Origin: a virus
Virus record (IMG/VR): IMGVR_UViG_3300031857_001175
Location: 1 to 26,513 of that record
DNA length: 26,513 nucleotides
Reading direction: 5' to 3' (one strand)
A program made the position numbers and the translations under genes. Below the pieces are notes generated by a model. It had not been told where the DNA came from. It made no database searches and was given only the letters and a program-made list of their open reading frames with translations. Shown piece by piece: positions 1-7,794 of this stretch (the first letter of the stretch is position 1; the number at the start of each line of letters is the position of its first letter).

Positions 1-393
1 GATAAGGATGCTCTCAAAAATATTGGCACTACTTTATTAGGGGGGCAGACGGTTGGTTCTGTATATAATGCTTTAAAAAGTAGAGCTGGCGCCGGGTTTG
101 CAATTCAAGCTCCATCATATGGTGGCGCCGGCGGCACTTCTTTGGAAAATGATGTGATGATTCCCTCTGGATATGGCAATAAAATTATATCTGCCGGCGA
201 AGATACCTTTGCATTAAATAATGATGATACGATTGTAGCAGGAACTAATTTATTTCCAAAACAATCATCTAACAATAGTGATTTAGCTTCAAAAATAGAT
301 CAATTAATTGCAGAAATACGAACACAAACGCGAGTATTATCAAAACGAGATAACACATTTGGTGCTGGTATAAACAGTGCATATTATGGATAG
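1..393 (+). CDS. C-terminal end of a tape-measure-like tail protein (partial)
   Basis: The frame is open from the first base, so this is the last 130 residues of a gene that starts outside the window; the internal ATG at 142 is not a convincing start. The tail end has a Gly/Ala-rich stretch, then a segment reading GEDTFALNNDDTIVAGTNLF. Many phage tape-measure proteins close with such a segment, a short polar stretch followed by an acidic pair, a small hydrophobic run and a T(K/N)-containing end. A short amphipathic, coiled-coil-like segment (about SDLASKIDQLIAEIRTQ) follows. Tape-measure proteins set tail length and sit inside the tail tube, and baseplate genes usually follow them, as they do here. 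The call rests on this C-terminal pattern and on the neighbours; a different large tail protein remains possible. Confidence 0.5.
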   Translation, partial: DKDALKNIGTTLLGGQTVGSVYNALKSRAGAGFAIQAPSYGGAGGTSLENDVMIPSGYGNKIISAGEDTFALNNDDTIVAGTNLFPKQSSNNSDLASKIDQLIAEIRTQTRVLSKRDNTFGAGINSAYYG

Positions 394-401
394 GAAATAA
401 C

Positions 402-2516
402 ATGAGTAATCCAACATTAGGAGCGAGTAATCAATTTACAGGACCATTTGATATATTACCTAACTCGATACATACTAATCCTACTGCACAAAATAATTCG
501 CAATTTGTAGGCCCATATGACATAAACACTACTCAAGAAAATATTATATCCCAAAATATATCTACATTAAGCCCGGGATATCAAGGTGGTATTCAATTTA
601 TTGGTGCTTATAACATAAACACCAATCAAGAAAATATTATCTCACAAAATATATCTACATATAATCCAACAATTGCTGGTAATATAACACAAACAGCATT
701 TAACATAAACACCAATCAAGAAAATATTATTTCTAACAATTTGTCTACATACAATCCAACAATTGCTGGTAATATAACGCAAACGGCATTTAATATAAAT
801 ACAAATCAAGAAAATATTATCTCACAAAATATATCTACATATAATCCAACGGTTAGTTCTCAACAATTTACATCTTTTAATATTAATAGTATTAATCCTA
901 CTAGCATTGGCCTTGCATCACAATTATTAGTGAATAATCCAACATTTAATAACAATATACAATTTGACAGTACATACACATCAACACCAGGATATATAGG
1001 CAATCCGTTTGATTCAAACATATCAAATATACCATATACGCCAATATTGGCACCGGGTGCAACTAGAATAATACCACAATCATCCAAACCAACTTCGATA
1101 AATGTAACTGGTAGTTTTACAAATTTAAATGATGCTAAATTTTTTAGAAATAGTTTTGGATATGCTAGCAGTATTGCAGCAGGTGCTACTGGATTTCCGC
1201 AAGTAGGTCAAAGTGCACAAAAAATATTTAATTCTGCTATTGATAATAATGACGTGATTAATAGTACATATTTTACATTGCCTTTTGATCAATTAACAAA
1301 CAAGTTGAATATTGGTGGTAATGCTATTGATATTGCTAATTCTATTGGAAGTTTATCACCATATCCAGATTTTAGAGCAAAACGTTTTGCTAGTTCATTT
1401 GCAAATCAAAATGCTAATTTACTTACACAAATAGGTTCAGCAATTGGTAATGCTAGAAAAGATGGCGGATCTGCTGCAATACGACCTGCACAAGCTAGTG
1501 GCAGAGCGGCATTATATGCTGCAACATCCTTGTCGCCTGCAGGTGCATATGCATTGTTTAATCTGAATGGCGTTGGACAATTTGGCTACGGATGGGGTGA
1601 TCATGATAGTGAGTATGCATTGCGTAGTGATTTTACATTGCGCAGTCAAATTAACACACAGTGGAAACCCGGTACTGATGGCTCTAAAAGATTTGCTAGA
1701 TCAACAAATCCACTAGAAGTAGTAACGCCATTCCGAGGAGACAAAGTTACGGTTATTGATTTCGGCAAACGCTTATTAAAAAATGCATATCAATGGAAAC
1801 CATCACCAGCTAGTTCTACAGATGCTACTCTTGTACCTAAAACATCACTAACTAAAGACTTTATAAAGTTTTTCTTAACAGGACCATCTTTAACTGCTAG
1901 AAATTTATTTGACAAGAATGATGCCGGCTTATCTGATGACATTATTGTGTTTCGTGCAGTATTAACATCACTAAGTGATTCATTTTCACCTGGATGGTCA
2001 GACGTCAAAATGATTGGTCGTGCTGATCCGAATTATCAATACAGCAGTTATGCGAGGTCATTAAGTGTAGACTTTGATATTGTTATAACCGATCGCGATG
2101 AAATTAAACCAACATGGAGAAAATTAAATGCACTTGCTGGTTATTGTGCACCTAAATATGATAAAACGTCAATAGCTATGGTAGCTCCATGGATGCGAAT
2201 AACATTAGGAGATTTATTTCATCAAACACCAGTAGTGTTGGATTCATTGAGTTATACATATGATTTAGATCATTCATGGGAAATCAATATTGAAGGCGAT
2301 AAAGAAATGTTTGAAACACCTAGAAAAATTTCTGTAAGTTGTCAGTTTAAAGTTATCGCTGATGCATTACCTCAAAATAACGGTCGTTTCTTTGGATTAG
2401 CAAAACAATATGATAATGATAATATTGCAATACAAGGCAATGATAACTGGTTAAGCGATTTTGAAACAAATGCACCATCAACAGATTTAGAACAAGATAC
2501 AATTACAGGCAGATAG
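402..2516 (+). CDS. Baseplate or tail-tube-associated structural protein with N-terminal tandem repeats
   Basis: This is a 704-aa protein starting 8 bases after the previous stop, with GGAAATAAC upstream of the ATG as a weak ribosome site. Residues 1-170 are Asn/Gln/Ile-rich and built on a ~30-residue repeat (core NINTNQENIIS.N.STYNPT). The middle (about 230-470) is Ala/Gly-rich with no recognised domain. Residues about 540-690 look like a compact domain: a DRDEIKPTWRKLNALAGYCAP stretch, then WMRITLGDLFHQTPVVLDSL and a PRKISVSCQFKVI strand. This layout recurs in myovirus baseplate and tube-cap proteins, where it forms beta-rich structures around the tube. The place between tape measure and LysM-like wedge gene supports a baseplate role. 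The exact T4 counterpart is not clear. The repeat block looks disordered or fibrous and may vary in length. Confidence 0.55.
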   Translation: MSNPTLGASNQFTGPFDILPNSIHTNPTAQNNSQFVGPYDINTTQENIISQNISTLSPGYQGGIQFIGAYNINTNQENIISQNISTYNPTIAGNITQTAFNINTNQENIISNNLSTYNPTIAGNITQTAFNINTNQENIISQNISTYNPTVSSQQFTSFNINSINPTSIGLASQLLVNNPTFNNNIQFDSTYTSTPGYIGNPFDSNISNIPYTPILAPGATRIIPQSSKPTSINVTGSFTNLNDAKFFRNSFGYASSIAAGATGFPQVGQSAQKIFNSAIDNNDVINSTYFTLPFDQLTNKLNIGGNAIDIANSIGSLSPYPDFRAKRFASSFANQNANLLTQIGSAIGNARKDGGSAAIRPAQASGRAALYAATSLSPAGAYALFNLNGVGQFGYGWGDHDSEYALRSDFTLRSQINTQWKPGTDGSKRFARSTNPLEVVTPFRGDKVTVIDFGKRLLKNAYQWKPSPASSTDATLVPKTSLTKDFIKFFLTGPSLTARNLFDKNDAGLSDDIIVFRAVLTSLSDSFSPGWSDVKMIGRADPNYQYSSYARSLSVDFDIVITDRDEIKPTWRKLNALAGYCAPKYDKTSIAMVAPWMRITLGDLFHQTPVVLDSLSYTYDLDHSWEINIEGDKEMFETPRKISVSCQFKVIADALPQNNGRFFGLAKQYDNDNIAIQGNDNWLSDFETNAPSTDLEQDTITGR
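522..884 (+). repeat. In-frame ~90-bp tandem repeat, four copies
   Basis: Four consecutive units lie at about 522-614, 615-704, 705-794 and 795-884, each encoding ~30 residues around the core QENIIS.N.ST. The first unit is one codon longer and more diverged; the last loses similarity in its second half. Bases 631-670 and 811-850 are identical over 40 nt although they are two units apart, which suggests recent duplication or gene conversion. The unit is a multiple of three, so gain or loss keeps the frame. Shorter relatives (QFTGPFDI, QFVGPYDI, QFIGAYNI) occur upstream and between units. Confidence 0.9.
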
Positions 2517-2543
2517 TAATTAACAATATGAGGAATAATAAAA

Positions 2544-2846
2544 ATGTCAAGTAGATATGCATCGTCAAAAGTTTTACAAAATTCAGCTGGAAAACGTAGA
2601 TTTTCGTCTACAATAATTCCTAATATTCCAATATCATTAAATGATATTTACATACGAACCACTTCGGTTGAAAGATTAGATAAATTAGCAAGTAGATTTT
2701 ATCAAGATGCAACAATGTGGTGGGCAATTGGAGTTGCAAATGGTTTAGGAAAAGGCACATTGATTATTCCACAAAATACTACAATACGAATCCCAGATAA
2801 AGATATTATACAACAAGTTATTAATGAAATAAATAATTCTAGATGA
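2544..2846 (+). CDS. LysM-like baseplate wedge protein (T4 gp53 / P2 gpX type)
   Basis: This is a 100-aa protein with a good ribosome site (GAGGAATAATAAAA before the ATG). After a basic N-terminus, residues about 32-90 show the phage LysM-like pattern: NDIYIRTTSVERLDKLASRF, then YQDATMWWAIGVANG, then a LIIPQNTTIRIP end. The order (order-dependent D.IY, RLDxLAxxxY, WWxIxxAN, G..LxIP) is shared by P2 gpX and T4 gp53-type proteins. Those help assemble the baseplate; in tail proteins the domain is thought to act structurally, not as a wall-degrading enzyme. The gene follows a baseplate gene and overlaps the next gene by ATGA, implying translational coupling within a baseplate operon. Confidence 0.7.
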   Translation: MSSRYASSKVLQNSAGKRRFSSTIIPNIPISLNDIYIRTTSVERLDKLASRFYQDATMWWAIGVANGLGKGTLIIPQNTTIRIPDKDIIQQVINEINNSR

Positions 2847-5209
2847 GCAACTTATTTTATTCAGAAGTAGATGCCGCAGTTCAATTAGAACTCAATGCAC
2901 GAGGTAATTCTGGCAAACGTCGAAATACTCAAGATCTCAATTTTATGCTAGGAAAAATTGCTAATGTACAATTAACTGCATATAAGTCAGGATCTGCTGA
3001 TCCGAAGTCTATACTTGATATATTAGGAGGCACTACTGTAAGATCCGGTAGATATCAACCTAGTGGTCCGGACGGTTTTTTAACAAATCCTAAATATACA
3101 GTTACAGAAATTAAATATGAAGGCGGAATCGCAACTACTGGTAGCAATGAATTAACTGATTATTCTAGAAGAATCGGGCCGATTATTACGGCTGTAAGTG
3201 TGGATATTGGTGACCATTCAATGGGATTGTTAAACAAAGCAATTGTTAACATAACAATTCCAAATCCAACCCGAGATTTAGATACATTTGAAGATACATG
3301 GTTATATCCAGGACGCTATGTTAAAATTGATATAGAGCATCCTAAATCTGCTATAATCACCGGGGCAGATACTAATCTTATTTCTACCGCATCATTATTT
3401 GGTTCATTATCAGAAGAAATAATTGATACAAAATTAAAAAAATTATATCCATCATTATTAAACGATTTAACCGCATTCAAACAAGAAATACGTAAACTTA
3501 ATAAATTTTCATTTCAAGGATTAATAACATCATTTGATTTTTCATATACAGAAGATGCTTCAGTAGACGTTACAATTTCGTTAACTGGAACTAGCAATAC
3601 ATATACTGATGTAAGCATGTTAATGAATCCAGATGTAAAGAAAGTTGAAAATGTAAAAGCTGTAGAATATAATACTGTTGCAACTAGTAGTGTAGCAGAA
3701 TTAGAAAACCTAGGTCAGCCAACTGGCTCTACTGAATTTTATGGACAACTATATAATGAGTTTGAAAGACTTCGAACTAATTTTAAAAATAAAAATAAAC
3801 TTACAACTGACCCGGAACTTTTACTAAAATTTAAAACTAGTAATAGTGTTACAGGCAAAGAATCTTCTGCACCAGATGGATTTATTTTGTACGGACAATT
3901 ATATCCAGGTGTACAATTACCAACGTATCAACGAGCAACATTTGCTGCAGATCCAAATTCGACTTTAAGTCTAGAAGACCAACAAGCTCAATTTAATGAA
4001 CAACAAGCCGCACAAGAACAAGCATTTAATGATAATCCGAAACGACAAACATATGTTGAAGTTCAGCGATATATAACATTAGGGGGCTTAATAGATTTTA
4101 TTAATAATAAAATTATAACTAAAATTACAGGCGCTGCTGATGCTGCAGCAATTATTTGTAGCGATTCTGTGCAATTTAGTAATTATTATCCGGCATTAAC
4201 ATCAAGTAAACCAAAAGATGTGTTATTATTACCAAAGAATTCAAATTTAGATCAAAGCAATGGCGGCATGAACGTATATGGTGAGTTAAAAATGTATCCG
4301 ACAGTAGTAAATAATATGACTACATATAATGATCCAAATAATCCTAATCCACCCTGGCCAGGTATCACAGATATTCAGAATGATACCACTGTAATATGTC
4401 CATCCCGAATTTTTTTAAATCTTCAAATGATTCAAGAAATATTAAATTCAATATCAGAAACAAATACTAAATCATTTACAGTAACTGATTTTTTAGCAAA
4501 TATTAGTGCTAGAATAGTTACAGCAACCGGAAATGCAATTAATTTAAAATTAGTATCAGACCCAAATTTACCTACTACGTTAACTTTTAGTGACACAAAA
4601 TATTTAAAACCATTAAACACAACAGTACCAGTTAAGCCATATTCAGTACCAATGTTAGCAAATCATCCAACTGGATCGATTGTTCGAGAATTTTCTTTTA
4701 AAGCAAAACTGCCTAATAATGTTAAAAATTTATCATATGTTTTAAACGCCGGAACTGACGTATCAGATGACGAAATTGCGCCATATTTAAATTTTATGTA
4801 TAATTCAAAAGACCCAGCAGCGATAAATCTAGCTCGAGATAAATATAAAGAAAAACATAATCAGATTATAAGTAATTTAAATGATGCAAAAACTAGTTAC
4901 GGTAAAATTCCATTTGTTTCTGAAAATGCTACTAAATTAAATAAAGCACTTATTGAATATATAAAATATCCATTTGATAATATTACAAAATCGCAACAAC
5001 TTACTGCACCAATATTTCCATTTGATGTTGAATTTACAATTGATGGGATCAACGGATTGCGATATGGCGATGTTTTAACATTTGATGCATTACCAGAAAA
5101 ATATAAAAAAAATACAGTGTTTAGCGTAATTGGTATCACTCACGATGTTGACACAGATGGCGATTGGAAACAACAAATTAAATGTATAATGCGACCAAAA
5201 ATAGGATAA
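2843..5209 (+). CDS. Baseplate hub-like protein (gp27/late-control-D type)
   Basis: This is a 788-aa protein whose ATG overlaps the preceding stop (ATGA). The N-terminal third contains NFMLGKIANVQLTAY, then IGDHSMGLLNKAIVNITIPN and a WLYPGRYVKIDIEHP segment. That strand and 'PG..v.I.i.hP' arrangement is typical of hub proteins of the gp27/gpD class. The last 60 residues (FDVEFTIDGINGLRYGD, then VFSVIGITHDVDTDGDWKQ) match the closing barrel of such hubs, which often reads 'Y.V..V.H.i..g.W.t.i...m.P'. Residues about 370-400 form a Gln-rich linker. The hub would sit at the tube-baseplate junction and carry the puncturing device. No lysozyme domain is visible. The middle region is not recognised, so the subunit identity is inferred. 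Confidence 0.6.
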   Translation: MSNLFYSEVDAAVQLELNARGNSGKRRNTQDLNFMLGKIANVQLTAYKSGSADPKSILDILGGTTVRSGRYQPSGPDGFLTNPKYTVTEIKYEGGIATTGSNELTDYSRRIGPIITAVSVDIGDHSMGLLNKAIVNITIPNPTRDLDTFEDTWLYPGRYVKIDIEHPKSAIITGADTNLISTASLFGSLSEEIIDTKLKKLYPSLLNDLTAFKQEIRKLNKFSFQGLITSFDFSYTEDASVDVTISLTGTSNTYTDVSMLMNPDVKKVENVKAVEYNTVATSSVAELENLGQPTGSTEFYGQLYNEFERLRTNFKNKNKLTTDPELLLKFKTSNSVTGKESSAPDGFILYGQLYPGVQLPTYQRATFAADPNSTLSLEDQQAQFNEQQAAQEQAFNDNPKRQTYVEVQRYITLGGLIDFINNKIITKITGAADAAAIICSDSVQFSNYYPALTSSKPKDVLLLPKNSNLDQSNGGMNVYGELKMYPTVVNNMTTYNDPNNPNPPWPGITDIQNDTTVICPSRIFLNLQMIQEILNSISETNTKSFTVTDFLANISARIVTATGNAINLKLVSDPNLPTTLTFSDTKYLKPLNTTVPVKPYSVPMLANHPTGSIVREFSFKAKLPNNVKNLSYVLNAGTDVSDDEIAPYLNFMYNSKDPAAINLARDKYKEKHNQIISNLNDAKTSYGKIPFVSENATKLNKALIEYIKYPFDNITKSQQLTAPIFPFDVEFTIDGINGLRYGDVLTFDALPEKYKKNTVFSVIGITHDVDTDGDWKQQIKCIMRPKIG

Positions 5210-5211
5210 CC

Positions 5212-5847
5212 ATGGCAAGATTTAAATTATACTATCCTGTTGACGAAATAACTACTAATTTATATACAACTGGTAAAGAATGGATGACTACTGACAAGAA
5301 GGAATATGTTGGTCTGTTTCATCTATATACAACGGGTGAAGCATATACACAACCTACATGGAATCCAAAATCATCTTTACAATTGATTCCATATCAAGAA
5401 GTAACTCCAGAAAATCAAAAAAATGTTGTTTATCAAGAATTAACAAATGATGCATATGCAGGAACATATGTTTCATTAAAATCAATTCCAGTTCAAATAC
5501 GCAAACAAGATATCTTGAACGGATTCATTTCTAGATATTTTCTTAAAAAACACAATGAATCTGACATTATAGAAACAAATGAATTGCAATATAGACAATG
5601 GCAATCTAATGTTATAGATTCAAAATTATATTCAGCAACATCGTTAACATGGTTTATTTCTGGGAACATCAATGATGAACGAATAAATGGTTATTTAGTT
5701 GAAGGCGTAACTACTAAAAATAAAAAAGAAATACAACGAGCTGCTTTATCATTGCCGCAACTCAGTAGTTATTTAATCAATCTAACTGAATATTATACAG
5801 ACAATGTTTTTAATATCCCAGCTGATATAAACGGGTTGGATTCTTGA
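5212..5847 (+). CDS. Probable virion protein of unknown function
   Basis: I chose the ATG at 5212 (MARFKLYYPVDEI) rather than the in-frame ATG at 5182. The earlier one would overlap the hub gene by 28 bases, and 5212 is preceded by AATAGGATAACC, a passable ribosome site just after the hub stop. The product is 211 aa, rich in Tyr, Thr and Lys, with no signal peptide, membrane segment or cysteines. The opening residues (YYPVDEITTNLYTTGKEWM, then a GLFHLYTTGEAYTQ segment) look strongly structured, and I believe similar openings occur beside hub genes in marine myoviruses, but I cannot name the family. By position it belongs to the baseplate or tail module. A function is not proposed. Confidence 0.6.
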   Translation: MARFKLYYPVDEITTNLYTTGKEWMTTDKKEYVGLFHLYTTGEAYTQPTWNPKSSLQLIPYQEVTPENQKNVVYQELTNDAYAGTYVSLKSIPVQIRKQDILNGFISRYFLKKHNESDIIETNELQYRQWQSNVIDSKLYSATSLTWFISGNINDERINGYLVEGVTTKNKKEIQRAALSLPQLSSYLINLTEYYTDNVFNIPADINGLDS

Positions 5848-5871
5848 TAAAATTTTCTTATTATCCATATA

Positions 5872-7197
5872 ATGATATTGGATACTACAGAAGAAGTTAC
5901 GCAAACGTTACGGTACATCAAAGATCGAAAGACATTGCTGGTACCGGTATACTGTAGTCCAACGAATCACACTGCCATCAATCACTTATGTGCAATATAC
6001 ATTTATACAGAAGATGCAGTAGAACGCATGATTCCTATTCGTCATACTGAACAACTAAGGGGCTTCCCTGAACATGTAAGTTCTTTTTTGGCATTGGAGA
6101 ATATCTTTGTTCACGACAAGAAGCGATGGCTACAAACGGGAGGTAATGGGGCTGTATGGGATGTAAAAACATTGTGGTGGTATACTTACGGTGAAGCATA
6201 TGATGAATCACATTATCCAACCGCAGCTCATCAATTTTATTGGAGACGTCACGCTACATTAGATGCAGTTAATTGCATTGTTCCATTGCAACAACACATG
6301 GCAATGTGTCAAAAGATACGTCACTATGCTTGGCCAATGTGTATGAATGCGCAATTATCAGAATCATACTTACAATTCAATGCCGTATATCCAGAAGTAT
6401 TTGCTCGTATTGAATCTGCAGGCTTACAAGTAACGCCAGATTTTCGTATGCCGGAATTGATACATGATGGTCGAGTATATTCAAACTATCATTATCATAC
6501 AACGACAGGTCGACCTAGTAATGCATATCGAGGTTTCAACTTTGCTGCAATGAATAAAGATGATGGAACCAGAGCAGCATTTTGTAGTCGCTTTGAACGA
6601 GGTGCATTAGTAGAAATGGACTTTGATTCATATCACGTACGGCTTATTGCAAAAATGATTGGTTATGATTTACCCACATCATCAATACATGATTATTTAG
6701 GTCAATTTTATTTTGATGTTGCAGAATTAACTGACACGCAGCGTGAAGAAAGCAAAGCAATAACATTCCGTTTGTTGTACGGAGGTATTGATCGAGAATT
6801 CTTAAGCATACCATTTTTTGCACAAGTAAATGATTTTGTATACAAAATATGGAATAAATGGAAACGCACAGGTTGTGTTGAAACGCCTGTATTGAAACGC
6901 AATATCTGCAAGGATGGTATGCAGAATATGACTGCTAATAAATTGTTTAACTATTATTTACAAGCAGTAGAAACCGAAGTATCAGTTCTTAAATTGAAGC
7001 AAGTGCAAGATTTGATTGAACCATATGCAAGTTGCATGATACTTTATACATATGACTCCATACTTTTCGATGTAGATTATGCAGAAGCAAAGGAGTTATT
7101 ACCTCAAATCAAACAAACGTTGGAACAAGGCAACTTTCCAGTAAAAGTGAAGGTTGGCGATACATACGATGAGATACAACATATTTATATTAAATGA
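5872..7197 (+). CDS. Divergent family A DNA polymerase-like protein
   Basis: This 441-aa protein carries the palm and fingers motifs of family A polymerases in order. A TTGR-containing stretch (residues 211-214) is followed by motif A at 247-260 (VEMDFDSYHVRLIA, with D250 and R257). Motif B is at 291-304 (REESKAITFRLLYG, with R291, K295, F299 and Y303 at canonical spacing), and motif C at 392-400 (YTYDSILFD, with D395). The two metal-binding Asp are kept. The usual Glu of motif A is His255, and the HDE of motif C reads YDS. Residues about 20-110 (an IPIRHTE segment, FVHDKKRWL, WDVKTLWWY) resemble a degenerate 3'-5' exonuclease fold without its acidic residues. The C-terminus looks complete. 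No Shine-Dalgarno is evident. Its stop overlaps the HNH endonuclease start. The window also holds a family B polymerase, so this one may be a repair or accessory enzyme; activity is unproven. Confidence 0.75.
   Translation: MILDTTEEVTQTLRYIKDRKTLLVPVYCSPTNHTAINHLCAIYIYTEDAVERMIPIRHTEQLRGFPEHVSSFLALENIFVHDKKRWLQTGGNGAVWDVKTLWWYTYGEAYDESHYPTAAHQFYWRRHATLDAVNCIVPLQQHMAMCQKIRHYAWPMCMNAQLSESYLQFNAVYPEVFARIESAGLQVTPDFRMPELIHDGRVYSNYHYHTTTGRPSNAYRGFNFAAMNKDDGTRAAFCSRFERGALVEMDFDSYHVRLIAKMIGYDLPTSSIHDYLGQFYFDVAELTDTQREESKAITFRLLYGGIDREFLSIPFFAQVNDFVYKIWNKWKRTGCVETPVLKRNICKDGMQNMTANKLFNYYLQAVETEVSVLKLKQVQDLIEPYASCMILYTYDSILFDVDYAEAKELLPQIKQTLEQGNFPVKVKVGDTYDEIQHIYIK
7181..7196 (+). promoter_or_regulatory. 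ATATTTAT-type motif before the HNH gene
   Basis: ATATTTATATTAAATG ends on the HNH start codon and lies inside the last codons of the polymerase-like gene. It resembles the 17-nt element shared by the two GIY-YIG genes (17898 and 22547). Its TATTTATA core (7182-7189) is the reverse complement of the T4 late-promoter consensus TATAAATA, so direction is uncertain. AT-richness makes chance similarity possible. Confidence 0.25.
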
Positions 7198-7748
7198 ATT
7201 ATCAGTATATATATCAACAATTAATTAAATCTTCGAAAAATAAAAATCGAATAAAGAATGATACTGATTCATATTATGAAAAACATCATATTGTTCCGAA
7301 ATGCCTAGGCGGCAATGATGATAATGATAATTTAGTATTACTTACCGCAAGAGAACATTTCATAGCTCATAAATTACTTTGTGAAATTTATCCAGATAAT
7401 GATAAATTACATTATGCATTATGGAGGATGATGAATCCGCAAAGTAAACGACATAAACGAAGTTATAATATTAGTTCATATGATTATGAACGAAGAAAAA
7501 AATTACAACAAGAACAAGTTAGAAAATTAGGTTTATCTAATAAAGGTCGTAATATCAGCGAAGAACAAAAAATTAAAATAAGAGAAAAACGTAAATTACA
7601 AATAATAAGTGAAGAAACTAAAACTAAGATAAGTAATACCTTAAAAAATAAACCAAAAAATAAAATAACATGTCCACATTGTAAAAAAACCGGTGGCGAG
7701 CCTCAAATGAAACGTTTTCATTTTTCTAATTGTAAAAATATGAATTAA
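7194..7748 (+). CDS. HNH homing endonuclease with C-terminal zinc finger
   Basis: This 184-aa free-standing homing endonuclease begins on the ATGA that ends the polymerase-like gene. The HNH core is at residues about 28-60: EKHHIVPKCLGGNDD (H31, H32), N46 in DNDNLVLLTAREH, then H55 and H59. A NUMOD3-like, Lys/Arg-rich DNA-binding segment follows (about 115-160, EEQKIKIREKRK and ETKTKISNTLK). A C-terminal CxxC...HxxxC finger (CPHCKKTGGEP to HFSNCK) closes the protein. Such enzymes nick or cut a cognate site in relatives lacking the gene and spread by repair. The abutment to the polymerase gene suggests its target lies at that gene's 3' end. A matching finger occurs in the GIY-YIG enzyme at 22569. 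Being a mobile gene, it may be absent in close relatives. Confidence 0.85.
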   Translation: MNYQYIYQQLIKSSKNKNRIKNDTDSYYEKHHIVPKCLGGNDDNDNLVLLTAREHFIAHKLLCEIYPDNDKLHYALWRMMNPQSKRHKRSYNISSYDYERRKKLQQEQVRKLGLSNKGRNISEEQKIKIREKRKLQIISEETKTKISNTLKNKPKNKITCPHCKKTGGEPQMKRFHFSNCKNMN

Positions 7749-7762
7749 CTTTTTATCATTTG

Positions 7763-7779
7763 ATATTTATTAATAAAAT
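7763..7779 (+). promoter_or_regulatory. ATATTTAT-type motif between HNH gene and next gene
   Basis: ATATTTATTAATAAAAT lies in the 46-base gap before the gene at 7795. It is one of six copies of ATATTTAT that I found at or just after gene ends. It could be a late-type promoter for the next gene, which has no clear Shine-Dalgarno. This copy lacks the full TATTTATA core. Confidence 0.25.
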
Positions 7780-7794
7780 AAAAACTATTTCTTT

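Noticed and set aside
522-884. Repeat block considered as a CRISPR array
   Set aside because: Units are in-frame, contiguous and coding, with no spacers.
860-1087. Minus-strand open frames (here and at many other positions such as 4432-4620, 14520-14813, 17284-17634 and 22994-23488)
   Set aside because: They lie opposite well-supported genes, have no ribosome sites or known motifs, and all convincing genes read rightward.
7173-7215. Start-codon hairpin for the HNH gene like those of the GIY-YIG genes
   Set aside because: Only a 4-bp outer pairing with bulges was found; the ATG is not in a stable stem.
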